Of a stretch of DNA of 5,552 nucleotides, positions 1 to 4,684 are shown one piece after another (the first letter of the stretch is position 1; every line of letters begins with the position of its first letter). The position numbers and the translations under genes are program-made. The notes beneath the pieces were generated by a model. That model saw only the letters and a list, made by a program, of their open reading frames with translations, did no database searches and had not been told where the DNA came from. The stretch is taken from NCBI GenBank assembly GCA_017888105.1, contig JAGHGS010000100.1, positions 1 through 5,552 of the forward strand, written 5' to 3'. Source of the DNA: Bacilli bacterium (GTDB lineage: Bacteria; Bacillota_I; Bacilli_A; RF39; UBA660).

Positions 1-134
1 GGTTTTGATAATACATATTTTTTCTTAAATCCTTTTTCTGTATTTAAATACACATTTTTGTCAATATCCATCCAGCCATTTTCAATTTCATTTAAAAAAT
101 TCATAAGATCCATAACATTATTAATTTGCTCCAT
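1..134 (-). CDS. N-terminal 44 residues of a hypothetical protein, possibly transglutaminase-like family (cut by left edge)
   Basis: This leftward gene is cut off by the left edge, leaving only its first 44 codons. It opens with ATG at 134-132, preceded by a good Shine-Dalgarno site (AGGTGGAG) and a well-formed promoter. The visible protein begins MEQINNVMDLMNFLNEIENG, then reads WMDIDKN, and has no signal peptide or membrane segment. The pattern NV-DLM-FLN-IE-GW-D followed by an aromatic/basic stretch resembles, from memory, the N-terminus of small cytoplasmic gut-Bacillota proteins annotated as transglutaminase-like. The catalytic region would lie outside the window, so this assignment is weak. 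That a real gene starts here is well supported; its function is not. Confidence 0.6.
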   Translation of the reverse strand, partial: MEQINNVMDLMNFLNEIENGWMDIDKNVYLNTEKGFKKKYVLSK

Positions 135-154
135 TTTTACTCCACCTAGATGCT

Positions 155-184
155 ATTATATCAAATTATATAGGATTTTTGCAA
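155..184 (-). promoter_or_regulatory. Sigma-A promoter with extended -10 for the leftward partial gene
   Basis: Read leftward, a -35 box TTGCAA (184-179) is separated by 18 nt from a perfect -10 TATAAT (160-155). A TG one base upstream of the -10 makes it an extended -10. Transcription would begin near 148, giving a short leader of about 14 nt that holds the AGGTGGAG ribosome site. The promoter lies just after the stop codon of the upstream spoVIF-like gene, so the partial gene has its own expression signal. Confidence 0.7.
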
Positions 185-189
185 ATATT

Positions 190-429
190 TTAAAACATTT
201 TATCGACATTTTTTGGTACATCGTCGTTTACTACTTTTTTTATTATTTTTTCTTTTAATTCTGGGTTTACTTTCTTTCCGGTCATTTTACTTAATGTATC
301 AATTACTTCACTTAAAGTTTTTTCATCTTTCATATTTCCCTTTTGTAATTTTTCGGCTAAAGAAACAATGGTATTTTTATCTACCTTTGTTTTCTTTTCT
401 ATCTTTTTAAAAAGAGAATCATCCAACAT
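190..429 (-). CDS. spoVIF: Stage VI sporulation protein F-like protein (SpoVIF family)
   Basis: A 79-residue, highly charged soluble protein. It matches what I recall of the SpoVIF/YjcC family: an N-terminal LFKKIEKKTKVDKNTI segment (about 6-21), a central AEKLQKGNMKDEKTLSEVI block (about 25-43) and a C-terminal block with KMTGKKV and EKIIKKVVNDDVPKN. Family members are about 80-90 aa, so the length fits. In Bacillus subtilis the family is known from late, mother-cell-stage sporulation, linked to coat assembly and spore resistance. An in-frame ATG six codons upstream is possible, but the GGAGG motif lies between the two ATGs and is correctly spaced (about 8 nt) only from the ATG at 429. It follows an XRE gene by 45 nt on the same strand and may be partly co-transcribed. 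A sporulation role here is inferred from family membership only. Confidence 0.75.
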   Translation of the reverse strand: MLDDSLFKKIEKKTKVDKNTIVSLAEKLQKGNMKDEKTLSEVIDTLSKMTGKKVNPELKEKIIKKVVNDDVPKNVDKMF

Positions 430-446
430 AAAAATTCCTCCTAACA

Positions 447-455
447 TAATATATG
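447..455 (-). promoter_or_regulatory. Possible sporulation-sigma -10 (CATANNNTA) before the spoVIF-like gene
   Basis: The leftward strand reads CATATATTA here, an exact match to the CATANNNTA -10 pattern of sigma-K-type promoters (sigma-E is similar). It sits 18 nt upstream of the spoVIF-like start. No convincing -35 (an AC about 16-17 nt upstream) is visible, and such AT-rich matches arise by chance. The family's late sporulation expression makes it worth noting. Confidence 0.25.
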
Positions 456-474
456 CTAGAAGGTGTCTCCTTGA

Positions 475-693
475 TTATTTATAATATTCATAAAATAGCT
501 CATCTGGTTTTAATTTGAAGACTTTTGCTATTTTTAGTGCTAAATCATAATATAATCTTCTATTGCCATTTTCAATTTGCCAATAGTAAGCTTTGCAAAT
601 TCCCACTTCTTTTGCAACACTCTCATATGACATATTATTGGCTTTGCGTAAATTTTGTAATTTAAAATTTACATTTGTACTACTTTTCGCCAT
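475..693 (-). CDS. Small XRE-family helix-turn-helix transcriptional regulator (72 aa)
   Basis: A single-domain Cro/CI-type (HTH_3) DNA-binding protein of 72 residues with nothing after the helix bundle. Helix 1 is around FKLQNLRKANN (10-20), the helix-turn-helix spans about 22-42 (MSYESVAKEVGI, then KAYYWQIENGNR), and the last helices are DLALKIAKVFKL and PDELFYEY. Start choice: an upstream in-frame ATG at 723 exists, but GGAGGAG lies 2-9 nt before the ATG at 693, and the likely transcription start (near 705) falls downstream of 723, which excludes the longer form. It lacks any sensor or protease-cleavage domain, as in many phage-, element- or TA-linked regulators. It is divergent from another XRE gene at 812 and lies upstream of the spoVIF-like gene on the same strand. 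Its target is unknown; the shared promoter region is the obvious candidate. Confidence 0.85.
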   Translation of the reverse strand: MAKSSTNVNFKLQNLRKANNMSYESVAKEVGICKAYYWQIENGNRRLYYDLALKIAKVFKLKPDELFYEYYK

Positions 694-711
694 AACTCCT
701 CCACTAGTACT

Positions 712-740
712 ATAATATATCAAAATTTTTTTATTGTCAA
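712..740 (-). promoter_or_regulatory. Consensus sigma-A promoter for the leftward XRE gene
   Basis: Leftward, a perfect -35 TTGACA (740-735) is followed by a 17-nt spacer and -10 TATTAT (717-712), which matches the consensus at five of six positions. Transcription should start near 705, leaving a leader of about 12 nt with only the GGAGGAG site before the ATG at 693. The palindrome ACTAGT (703-708) at the start point could be part of an operator. Confidence 0.8.
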
Positions 741-753
741 ATTTTGTGTAGTT

Positions 754-775
754 ATCGCTGGGTAGACTTTGCGAT
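754..775. repeat. Inverted repeat between the divergent XRE genes, possible operator
   Basis: Arms ATCGC (754-758) and GCGAT (771-775) are perfect inverted copies separated by 12 nt, with one further T-A pair beyond a mismatch. They lie between the two divergent XRE genes, overlapping the weak rightward promoter. The arms are only 5 bp, but GC-containing palindromes are scarce in this AT-rich DNA. Use as an operator is inference. Confidence 0.35.
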
Positions 776-791
776 TAATTCTCAATAATAT
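763..791 (+). promoter_or_regulatory. Weak candidate promoter for the rightward XRE gene
   Basis: TAGACT (763-768), 17 nt of spacer, then TAATAT (786-791) form a poor-to-moderate sigma-A match. The predicted start near 798 would give a very short leader running into the GGAG site at 801-804. It overlaps the inverted repeat at 754-775, so it may need an activator or be repressed there. Confidence 0.3.
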
Positions 792-811
792 TAAGTGTGA
801 GGAGTGTTTGG

Positions 812-1075
812 ATGAATTTAAAAGAAGTAGTAGGTATCAATTTAAAATATTATCGATATCAGAGTGGTTTATCTCAAGAGAAATTTTATACAAATTTAGA
901 ACTGAATCCAAAATATATGGCATGTATTGAACGTGGTGAGGAAAATATTACCATTGATCATATTGAAGAAATTGCTCATAAACTTGGCATTTCTACACAT
1001 GAACTCATTACTTATAATGAAGATCATATTATAAATAAGAAAAGAATTGATGAAAAAGTAAAAATAAAGAATTAG
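812..1075 (+). CDS. Small XRE-family helix-turn-helix transcriptional regulator (87 aa)
   Basis: An 87-residue Cro/CI-type DNA-binding protein. The HTH_3 domain covers roughly residues 5-67: helix 1 around VVGINLKYYRYQSG, helix 2 around SQEKFYTNL (21-29), recognition helix around NPKYMACIERGEE (32-44), then HIEEIAHKLGI and STHELI. A basic tail (INKKRIDEKVKIKN) follows. An in-frame GTG at 797 could extend it by five codons, but the GAGGAG motif overlaps that GTG and is spaced about 7 nt from the ATG at 812, so 812 is preferred. The gene is divergent from the XRE gene at 475-693. Its TAG stop lies inside the stem of a terminator shared with der. No ligand or partner domain is visible and its regulon cannot be read from the sequence. 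Confidence 0.85.
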   Translation: MNLKEVVGINLKYYRYQSGLSQEKFYTNLELNPKYMACIERGEENITIDHIEEIAHKLGISTHELITYNEDHIINKKRIDEKVKIKN

Positions 1076-1098
1076 CGTTTTTGGCTAATTCTTTTTTT
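1066..1098. terminator. Bidirectional intrinsic terminator between the XRE gene and der
   Basis: Arms 1066-1076 (ending GAATTAGC) and 1084-1094 (starting GCTAATTC) form an 11-bp stem with a 7-nt loop. Rightward, seven T residues follow (1092-1098); leftward, a T-rich run (TTTATTTTTACTTTTT) follows. The hairpin overlaps the stop codon of the rightward XRE gene and begins immediately after the stop of der, so it serves both convergent genes. Confidence 0.85.
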
Positions 1099-1099
1099 A

Positions 1100-2413
1100 T
1101 TATTCTTCTCTTTCATTTTTATTTTTAAATTGTAATATAATTGGTGTACCTGTTAAATCAAAGTTTTCTCTTATTTTATTTTCTAAATATCTTTCATAAC
1201 TGAAATGTAGTAATCCTTTGTTATTTACTTGAAATGTAAATTTAGGGGGATTTACACCCGTTTCACTTACAAAATAAATCTTTAATCTTTTGCCTTTATA
1301 TGATGGAGGTATTTTAAAACTTACCGCATCCATAATGACATTATTTAATAAGCTTGTCTTAATTTCTTTTTTGTTATTTTCATATGCACTTAATATTTCA
1401 GGCATAAGGGTATGTATTCTTTTTTTGGTTAAAGCTGATAAGAATACGACTTTGATATATGGAGCAAACTGAAATTCGTTTGCTATTTTTTTCTTCCATA
1501 CTTTTATCGCACTATCCGGATCATTTACTTTATCCCATTTATTGACTGCTAAGACTATTCCTTTTCCAGCATCTATTGCATAGCCTAATATGTGTTTATC
1601 ATGCTCAATAATTCCTTCTTCCGCATTAATTACCACAACACATACATCCGATTCTTCGATTGCCCTAATACTTCTTAAATAACTATATTTTTCGACATTT
1701 TCATAAATACGTCCTTTTTTACGAAGACCTGCTGTATCAACGATAATATATTCTTTTTTATCATAGGTAAACTTTGTATCAATGGCATCACGAGTTGTAC
1801 CTGCTATATCACTTACAATTGCTCGTTCTTCATTTAGTAAAGCATTAATTAAACTTGATTTACCAACATTTGGTCTACCAATGATAGAGAATCTTGGAAT
1901 ATGATTATCACTGGTCTCATTATTTGTAATATCTTTGGTAATTTCTTCTAATACTTCTTTAAATCCTATATTATGTTCACCACTTACCGGTATTACTTTA
2001 TCAAATCCTAGTTCATAAAATTCATACATATTTTCTAGGCGTTCTTTATTATCCATTTTATTTACTAAAACAATTACTTCTTTGCTTGTTCTTCTAAGTA
2101 AGTCTTTAATATAAAAATCCGTTGTATCAAGGCCATATTTTCCATCTACCACAAATAAAATTAAATCTGCTTCATCAATAGCTAGTTCGGCTTGAATTTT
2201 AATTTCTTTGTTAAAGTCTTCTCTTCCATCAGTAAGCCCACCGGTATCAATTAAAGAGAACTTTTTGTCATTAAAGTTTACTACTCCATAAATTCGATCT
2301 CTTGTTATTCCCGGTTCATCCATAATAATCGATTTTTTCTCTTTAATTAATTTATTAAAAATAGTTGACTTACCAACATTTGGTTTTCCAATTAGACATA
2401 CACATTTCTTCAT
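1100..2413 (-). CDS. der: Ribosome-assembly GTPase Der (EngA), double G-domain
   Basis: Essential tandem GTPase that acts in maturation of the 50S ribosomal subunit in the cytoplasm. At 437 residues it is full length for Der/EngA. G domain 1: P-loop GKPNVGKS (9-16), switch T in PGITRD (34-39), DTGG (56-59), NKMD (118-121). G domain 2: GRPNVGKS (179-186), GTTRD (205-209), DTAG (226-229), NKWD (291-294), SALT near 326. The C-terminal KH-like domain (about 350-437) carries the family's HFSYERYLENKIRENF-x-x-x-GTPI signature. All G motifs are intact in both domains. Start: AAGGAGGG lies 7 nt before the ATG at 2413. It is downstream of the pilin-like gene on the same strand with a 47-nt gap, and ends at a bidirectional terminator. 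The housekeeping gene indicates chromosomal rather than plasmid context. Confidence 0.98.
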   Translation of the reverse strand: MKKCVCLIGKPNVGKSTIFNKLIKEKKSIIMDEPGITRDRIYGVVNFNDKKFSLIDTGGLTDGREDFNKEIKIQAELAIDEADLILFVVDGKYGLDTTDFYIKDLLRRTSKEVIVLVNKMDNKERLENMYEFYELGFDKVIPVSGEHNIGFKEVLEEITKDITNNETSDNHIPRFSIIGRPNVGKSSLINALLNEERAIVSDIAGTTRDAIDTKFTYDKKEYIIVDTAGLRKKGRIYENVEKYSYLRSIRAIEESDVCVVVINAEEGIIEHDKHILGYAIDAGKGIVLAVNKWDKVNDPDSAIKVWKKKIANEFQFAPYIKVVFLSALTKKRIHTLMPEILSAYENNKKEIKTSLLNNVIMDAVSFKIPPSYKGKRLKIYFVSETGVNPPKFTFQVNNKGLLHFSYERYLENKIRENFDLTGTPIILQFKNKNEREE

Positions 2414-2438
2414 ATAAAACCCTCCTTTTTAGGCTCTT

Positions 2439-2467
2439 ATTTTAACATAAAAATTCAATTTTAACAA
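2439..2467 (-). promoter_or_regulatory. Candidate sigma-A promoter for der
   Basis: Leftward: TTGTTA (2467-2462), a 17-nt spacer and TAAAAT (2444-2439). The -35 matches at four positions and the -10 at five. It overlaps the stop codon of the pilin-like gene and would place the der transcript start near 2432, about 19 nt before the ATG. There is no clear terminator between the two genes, so readthrough from the pilin gene could also feed der. Confidence 0.4.
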
Positions 2468-2859
2468 ACATTATTAGAATCATTTATATGAACGTATACT
2501 TGATTGTTCTTTAAATATAGTATTATACTCATATCATTTATTGATTCATTATTAATTGGGTTTAATACATTATCATCTTTATCTGGTGATAAAGCACCAC
2601 TTTCAACTAAATCATTTACTGTAATTATTAGACTTTTATAACCATCATAAAAGGTTGTACTATTATTCAGTTCATATTCATAACCTACTGCATAAGTTTT
2701 AGCTGCACTTTCAATCATTTCTAATTTTGCACAATATAAATTTTCTTTTGATGCATTAGATAAATTCACAATACTTGCACTGGCAATCGTTGTTACAACA
2801 GCAAGTATAGCAATTACACATAAAAGTTCTATTAATGTAAATCCTTTTTTATTTTTCAT
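2461..2859 (-). CDS. Type IV pilin-like protein with class III-type prepilin signal
   Basis: A 132-residue prepilin-like protein. It begins MKNKKGFTLIELLCVIAILA: a short basic leader, cleavage expected after Gly6, Phe7 as first mature residue and Glu11 at the +5 position, followed by the hydrophobic alpha1 segment (to about 32). Such proteins are processed by a PilD-type peptidase and assembled into pili or pseudopili at the membrane. The rest is a small polar head with an NDLVESGALSPDK-x-NVLNP region, resembling minor pilins and competence pseudopilins of Bacillota. Cys43 and the final residue Cys132 could form a disulfide; Cys14 lies in the membrane helix. An in-frame GTG three codons earlier overlaps the weak AGGGTG ribosome site, so the ATG at 2859 is preferred. 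No assembly ATPase, platform protein or prepilin peptidase lies nearby, so it appears as an orphan subunit. Confidence 0.8.
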   Translation of the reverse strand: MKNKKGFTLIELLCVIAILAVVTTIASASIVNLSNASKENLYCAKLEMIESAAKTYAVGYEYELNNSTTFYDGYKSLIITVNDLVESGALSPDKDDNVLNPINNESINDMSIILYLKNNQVYVHINDSNNVC

Positions 2860-2877
2860 ATCTAACACCCTATTTTT

Positions 2878-2886
2878 ATTGTATCA
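2878..2886 (-). promoter_or_regulatory. Extended -10 promoter element for the pilin-like gene
   Basis: The leftward strand reads TGATACAAT: an extended TG one base before TACAAT (five of six consensus bases). No good -35 is present 16-18 nt upstream, as is common for extended -10 promoters. Transcription would begin near 2871, just downstream of the preceding gene's terminator and about 12 nt before the ATG at 2859. Confidence 0.5.
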
Positions 2887-2893
2887 AAACCAT

Positions 2894-2932
2894 AAAATAA
2901 AAAGTAGTTTTCTTATTAAAAAGATAACTACT
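2894..2932 (-). terminator. Intrinsic terminator after the surface-protein gene
   Basis: Leftward, AGTAGTT (2932-2926) pairs with AACTACT (2909-2903). After one mismatch there are four more pairs (TCTT with AAGA) and a 6-nt loop. The stem is followed by TTTTATTTT (2902-2894). It starts 13 nt after the TAA of the 416-aa protein gene and separates that gene from the pilin gene. Confidence 0.75.
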
Positions 2933-2945
2933 GTTGACATTTAGT

Positions 2946-4196
2946 TTACGTTTCAACTACTGTGTATGGGTCAGATGTAGTACCTGAACCTGTTAAAATT
3001 ACATCTGCACGTAAATTAATTACTGGACGGACGCCTCTTTCCAAAGTTACTTTGTGTCCATTAATTCTTCCGGTAGCTTGAAATGTGTACACTCTTGCAA
3101 ATTTCTGTGTTTCTGTTCCAAAATCACATGGTGACATAGTCCAATATGCTTGCCCATTATATAAATAAAAACTAGTATTATCTGTTGTAATCGTTCCTCC
3201 GGCATACCAGAGTTCATCCATACTAATTAATCCAACTGGAGATGTTATTATATCTTCTTTATTTTCACATTTATAGCTTGGATTATTATTTCTTTTGCCA
3301 TACACAGTTTTATCATTTGCTAATCCACTTCCGCTTGTTAGAGACCTATTTATACAAAATGTACCATCTTCTTTAACTTTTGATGAGTACTTTGAAATGT
3401 CACCAATTTTAGTAATATACCATCGGTCCACTACTCCTTTAATAGTGCTTTCTGTAGAAGAACCATGAACATTGTCTTTCTCATATAGATATCCCACATA
3501 CATATTGTCTCCATCATTGTTATTAAAGGTACTAATTTGAATGTGAGTATTTACTCCAGTAGAATTTGATGTAGTTCCATTATAAATAATTCTAATGCTA
3601 CCATCACCATTTATTCTTATTATACGCCAATAAAATCCTGCAAAAAATACCCAATTGTCTCTTGGACTACCAGCAAAATAATATGTTTTTCCATCATTAT
3701 CTTCTGCTTCAAACATTGTTCCTGTTGTATCTGAAAAGAAAATATTATCAAAATTTGTTCTAGTATTTATTACTTTATTTGCTAAAATTTCATCTATAGT
3801 TAATCCTGCTAATTCATCAAAATAAAGATAGCATTTACTTTTTTTAGATAAATTTGCAATTGTATGATTTCCATCTATTGTTTTCAATATAGCATTTTCA
3901 TCTTTAGTTTTCCCATCTAATGTGCAATAGCTTTTTTCTTCATTTATAACATAACCACCACTAGGCATAACATCAACACTAGTATATTCTCCGTTATCAT
4001 TTTCTTGATACATTGCTATTACTTTAAAATCATATGGAGTATAATTTATCGTTCCATTTACTAATGGTATAGACTCTGTCACTCGGTATTTTGCCCTTGT
4101 AAAATTTAGTACTACTGTACTAATTATTGCTACTCCTAATACTCCTATTATGATATTCCTTTTTAAATAGCTTCTTTTTAATACCTCAAATTTCAT
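2946..4196 (-). CDS. Membrane-anchored extracellular protein, two-domain, DUF6273-like C-terminal region
   Basis: A 416-residue protein with a short basic cytoplasmic start, one uncleaved-looking membrane helix (about 14-32) and a large extracellular part. Region 1 (about 34-127) begins AKYRVTESIPLVNGTINYTP and has a likely disulfide pair, Cys91 and Cys122 (KCYLYFD). Region 2 (about 130-416) opens LTIDEILANKVI, contains FFAGFYWRIIRINGDGSIRI and WTMSPCDF, and ends with GVRPVINLRADVILTGSGTT. This recalls surface proteins with DUF6273-type, possibly lectin-like, domains found as paralogue sets in gut Bacillota; the domain name is from memory. Function is unknown; ligand binding or a cell-surface role is inference. 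Start: AGAGGT lies 5 nt before the ATG at 4196, and an in-frame ATG at 4229 has no ribosome site. It is divergent from an XRE gene, with a strong, operator-laden promoter, so tight on/off control is likely. Confidence 0.75.
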   Translation of the reverse strand: MKFEVLKRSYLKRNIIIGVLGVAIISTVVLNFTRAKYRVTESIPLVNGTINYTPYDFKVIAMYQENDNGEYTSVDVMPSGGYVINEEKSYCTLDGKTKDENAILKTIDGNHTIANLSKKSKCYLYFDELAGLTIDEILANKVINTRTNFDNIFFSDTTGTMFEAEDNDGKTYYFAGSPRDNWVFFAGFYWRIIRINGDGSIRIIYNGTTSNSTGVNTHIQISTFNNNDGDNMYVGYLYEKDNVHGSSTESTIKGVVDRWYITKIGDISKYSSKVKEDGTFCINRSLTSGSGLANDKTVYGKRNNNPSYKCENKEDIITSPVGLISMDELWYAGGTITTDNTSFYLYNGQAYWTMSPCDFGTETQKFARVYTFQATGRINGHKVTLERGVRPVINLRADVILTGSGTTSDPYTVVET

Positions 4197-4246
4197 AATC
4201 AACCTCTTTCTTATGAAGTATAGCTTCATTTAATTTTTTAAAATAT

Positions 4247-4275
4247 TTGACTATATTAATTCTATATAATATAGC
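4247..4275 (+). promoter_or_regulatory. Candidate rightward promoter for the XRE gene at 4375
   Basis: TTGACT (4247-4252), 17-nt spacer, TATAGC (4270-4275). The -35 matches five of six bases and the -10 four. The -10 lies mostly in operator-like repeat O2. The start would be near 4282, facing and slightly overlapping the leftward transcript of the surface-protein gene. An alternative is TATAAC at 4328-4333 with no good -35, whose -35 region would overlap O1. Which one is used cannot be decided from sequence. Confidence 0.3.
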
Positions 4276-4285
4276 ACTTTGCTAT
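4271..4285. promoter_or_regulatory. Operator-like inverted repeat O2 (ATAGC-N5-GCTAT)
   Basis: Arms ATAGC (4271-4275) and GCTAT (4281-4285) flank the 5-nt spacer ACTTT. Beyond one mismatch, a further AA/TT pair (4268-4269 and 4287-4288) continues the symmetry. It has the same core and spacer length as O1 and is centred 33 bp (about three helical turns) from it, falling at about +7 to +21 of the leftward promoter. Confidence 0.55.
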
Positions 4286-4298
4286 TTTTATCATTTTA

Positions 4299-4327
4299 AT
4301 TATATAGCATATCGCTATATATGTCAA
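4299..4327 (-). promoter_or_regulatory. Perfect-consensus sigma-A promoter for the surface-protein gene
   Basis: Leftward, TTGACA (4327-4322), exactly 17 nt, then TATAAT (4304-4299): both hexamers and the spacing are ideal. The start would be near 4292, giving a leader of about 96 nt that contains O2 and a small hairpin (TGAAG/CTTCA, 4214-4228). A promoter this strong would be costly unrepressed, which fits the operator filling its spacer. Confidence 0.9.
4301..4321. promoter_or_regulatory. Operator-like inverted repeat O1 (TATATAGC-N5-GCTATATA) filling the promoter spacer
   Basis: Arms TATATAGC (4301-4308) and GCTATATA (4314-4321) are perfect 8-bp inverted copies around a 5-nt spacer, ATATC. 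The repeat fills the whole spacer of the surface-protein promoter and enters its -10, so a bound dimer would exclude RNA polymerase. The adjacent divergent XRE protein is the likely ligand; that link is inference. Confidence 0.75.
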
Positions 4328-4374
4328 TATAACAATTTGTTTTAAATTAAAATGTAAAATATGGAGGTTGAAAT

Positions 4375-4623
4375 ATGGATGAAGATATAAGATATGAAAG
4401 ATTAAAAGGTCTTAGAGAAGATAGAGATTTATTGCAAAAAGATGTTGCTAAAGTCTTGAATGTTACTCAAGTAGCTTATAGTTGCTATGAAATTGGAAGA
4501 AGACAAATTTCGGTTGATGCTTTGATTAAATTAGCTAATTTTTATAATACTAGTGTTGATTATCTTTTGGGTTTGACGGATGAGAGAAAACCTTATCCTA
4601 AAAGTATTTTAAGTAAAAAATAA
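4375..4623 (+). CDS. Small XRE-family regulator, probable repressor of the divergent surface-protein gene
   Basis: An 82-residue Cro/CI-type DNA-binding protein. The HTH_3 domain spans about 8-65: RLKGLREDRDLLQ (9-21, helix 1), KDVAKVLNV (22-30, helix 2), TQVAYSCYEIGRRQ (31-44, recognition helix), ISVDALIKLANFY, then the typical NTSVDYLLGLTDE (58-70). The tail is short, with no sensor domain. GGAGG lies 7 nt before the ATG at 4375, so the start is secure. It is divergent from the surface-protein gene, and the shared 178-bp region carries two inverted repeats of like core, so autoregulation and repression of the neighbour is the simplest model. Its TAA stop is the first base triplet of an inverted repeat that, leftward, forms the terminator of the small-peptide mRNA, so the two transcripts probably meet tail to tail here. 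Confidence 0.9.
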   Translation: MDEDIRYERLKGLREDRDLLQKDVAKVLNVTQVAYSCYEIGRRQISVDALIKLANFYNTSVDYLLGLTDERKPYPKSILSKK

Positions 4624-4644
4624 ATAGCTGTACTCCGCTATTTA
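4615..4644 (-). terminator. Intrinsic terminator for the leftward small-peptide mRNA, overlapping the XRE stop
   Basis: TAAATAGC (4621-4628) and GCTATTTA (4637-4644) form a perfect 8-bp stem with an 8-nt loop. Leftward it is followed by six T residues (4620-4615) and ACTT, a normal intrinsic terminator. Rightward the following bases (ACTTCTTGAT) are less U-rich, so termination of the XRE mRNA here would be weaker. Confidence 0.6.
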
Positions 4645-4649
4645 ACTTC

Positions 4650-4678
4650 TTGATAAAAATCAAAATATATCATATAAT
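4650..4678 (+). promoter_or_regulatory. Strong sigma-A promoter for a small antisense RNA
   Basis: TTGATA (4650-4655), exactly 17 nt, then perfect TATAAT (4673-4678). Transcription should start near 4685. No open reading frame with a ribosome site follows; instead hairpins and an intrinsic terminator come within 80 nt, indicating an RNA gene. Confidence 0.75.
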
Positions 4679-4684
4679 GTATAT

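Noticed and set aside
58..258. Rightward open frame of 66 codons
   Set aside because: Runs opposite the spoVIF-like gene and the partial gene, has a low-complexity Phe/Tyr/Ile product and no ribosome site; an AT-rich shadow.
213..410. Rightward open frame of 65 codons opposite the spoVIF-like gene
   Set aside because: Leu/Phe-rich antisense of a lysine-rich gene, with no Shine-Dalgarno site.
460..472. Inverted repeat AAGG-N5-CCTT between the XRE and spoVIF-like genes
   Set aside because: Only 4-bp arms and no T tract on either strand; too weak to call a terminator or operator.
694..811. Prophage or integrative-element boundary suggested by three small XRE genes in 5 kb
   Set aside because: No integrase, attachment repeats, relaxase or other element genes are visible, and the housekeeping gene der sits between them.
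1290..1472. Rightward open frame of 60 codons inside der
   Set aside because: Antisense to the conserved C-terminal half of der; the conserved protein explains the sequence.
2414..2480. Terminator between the pilin-like gene and der
   Set aside because: Only an A/T-only 5-bp stem (AAAAT/ATTTT) is present; not convincing, so readthrough into der is left open.
4214..4228. Palindrome TGAAG-N5-CTTCA in the surface-protein leader as a riboswitch or operator
   Set aside because: Lone 5-bp stem without further conserved structure or the core shared by O1 and O2; mentioned only as a small hairpin.
4621..4644. Third operator copy with the ATAGC/GCTAT core
   Set aside because: The spacer is 8 nt rather than the 5 nt shared by O1 and O2, and the adjoining T tract explains it better as a terminator.
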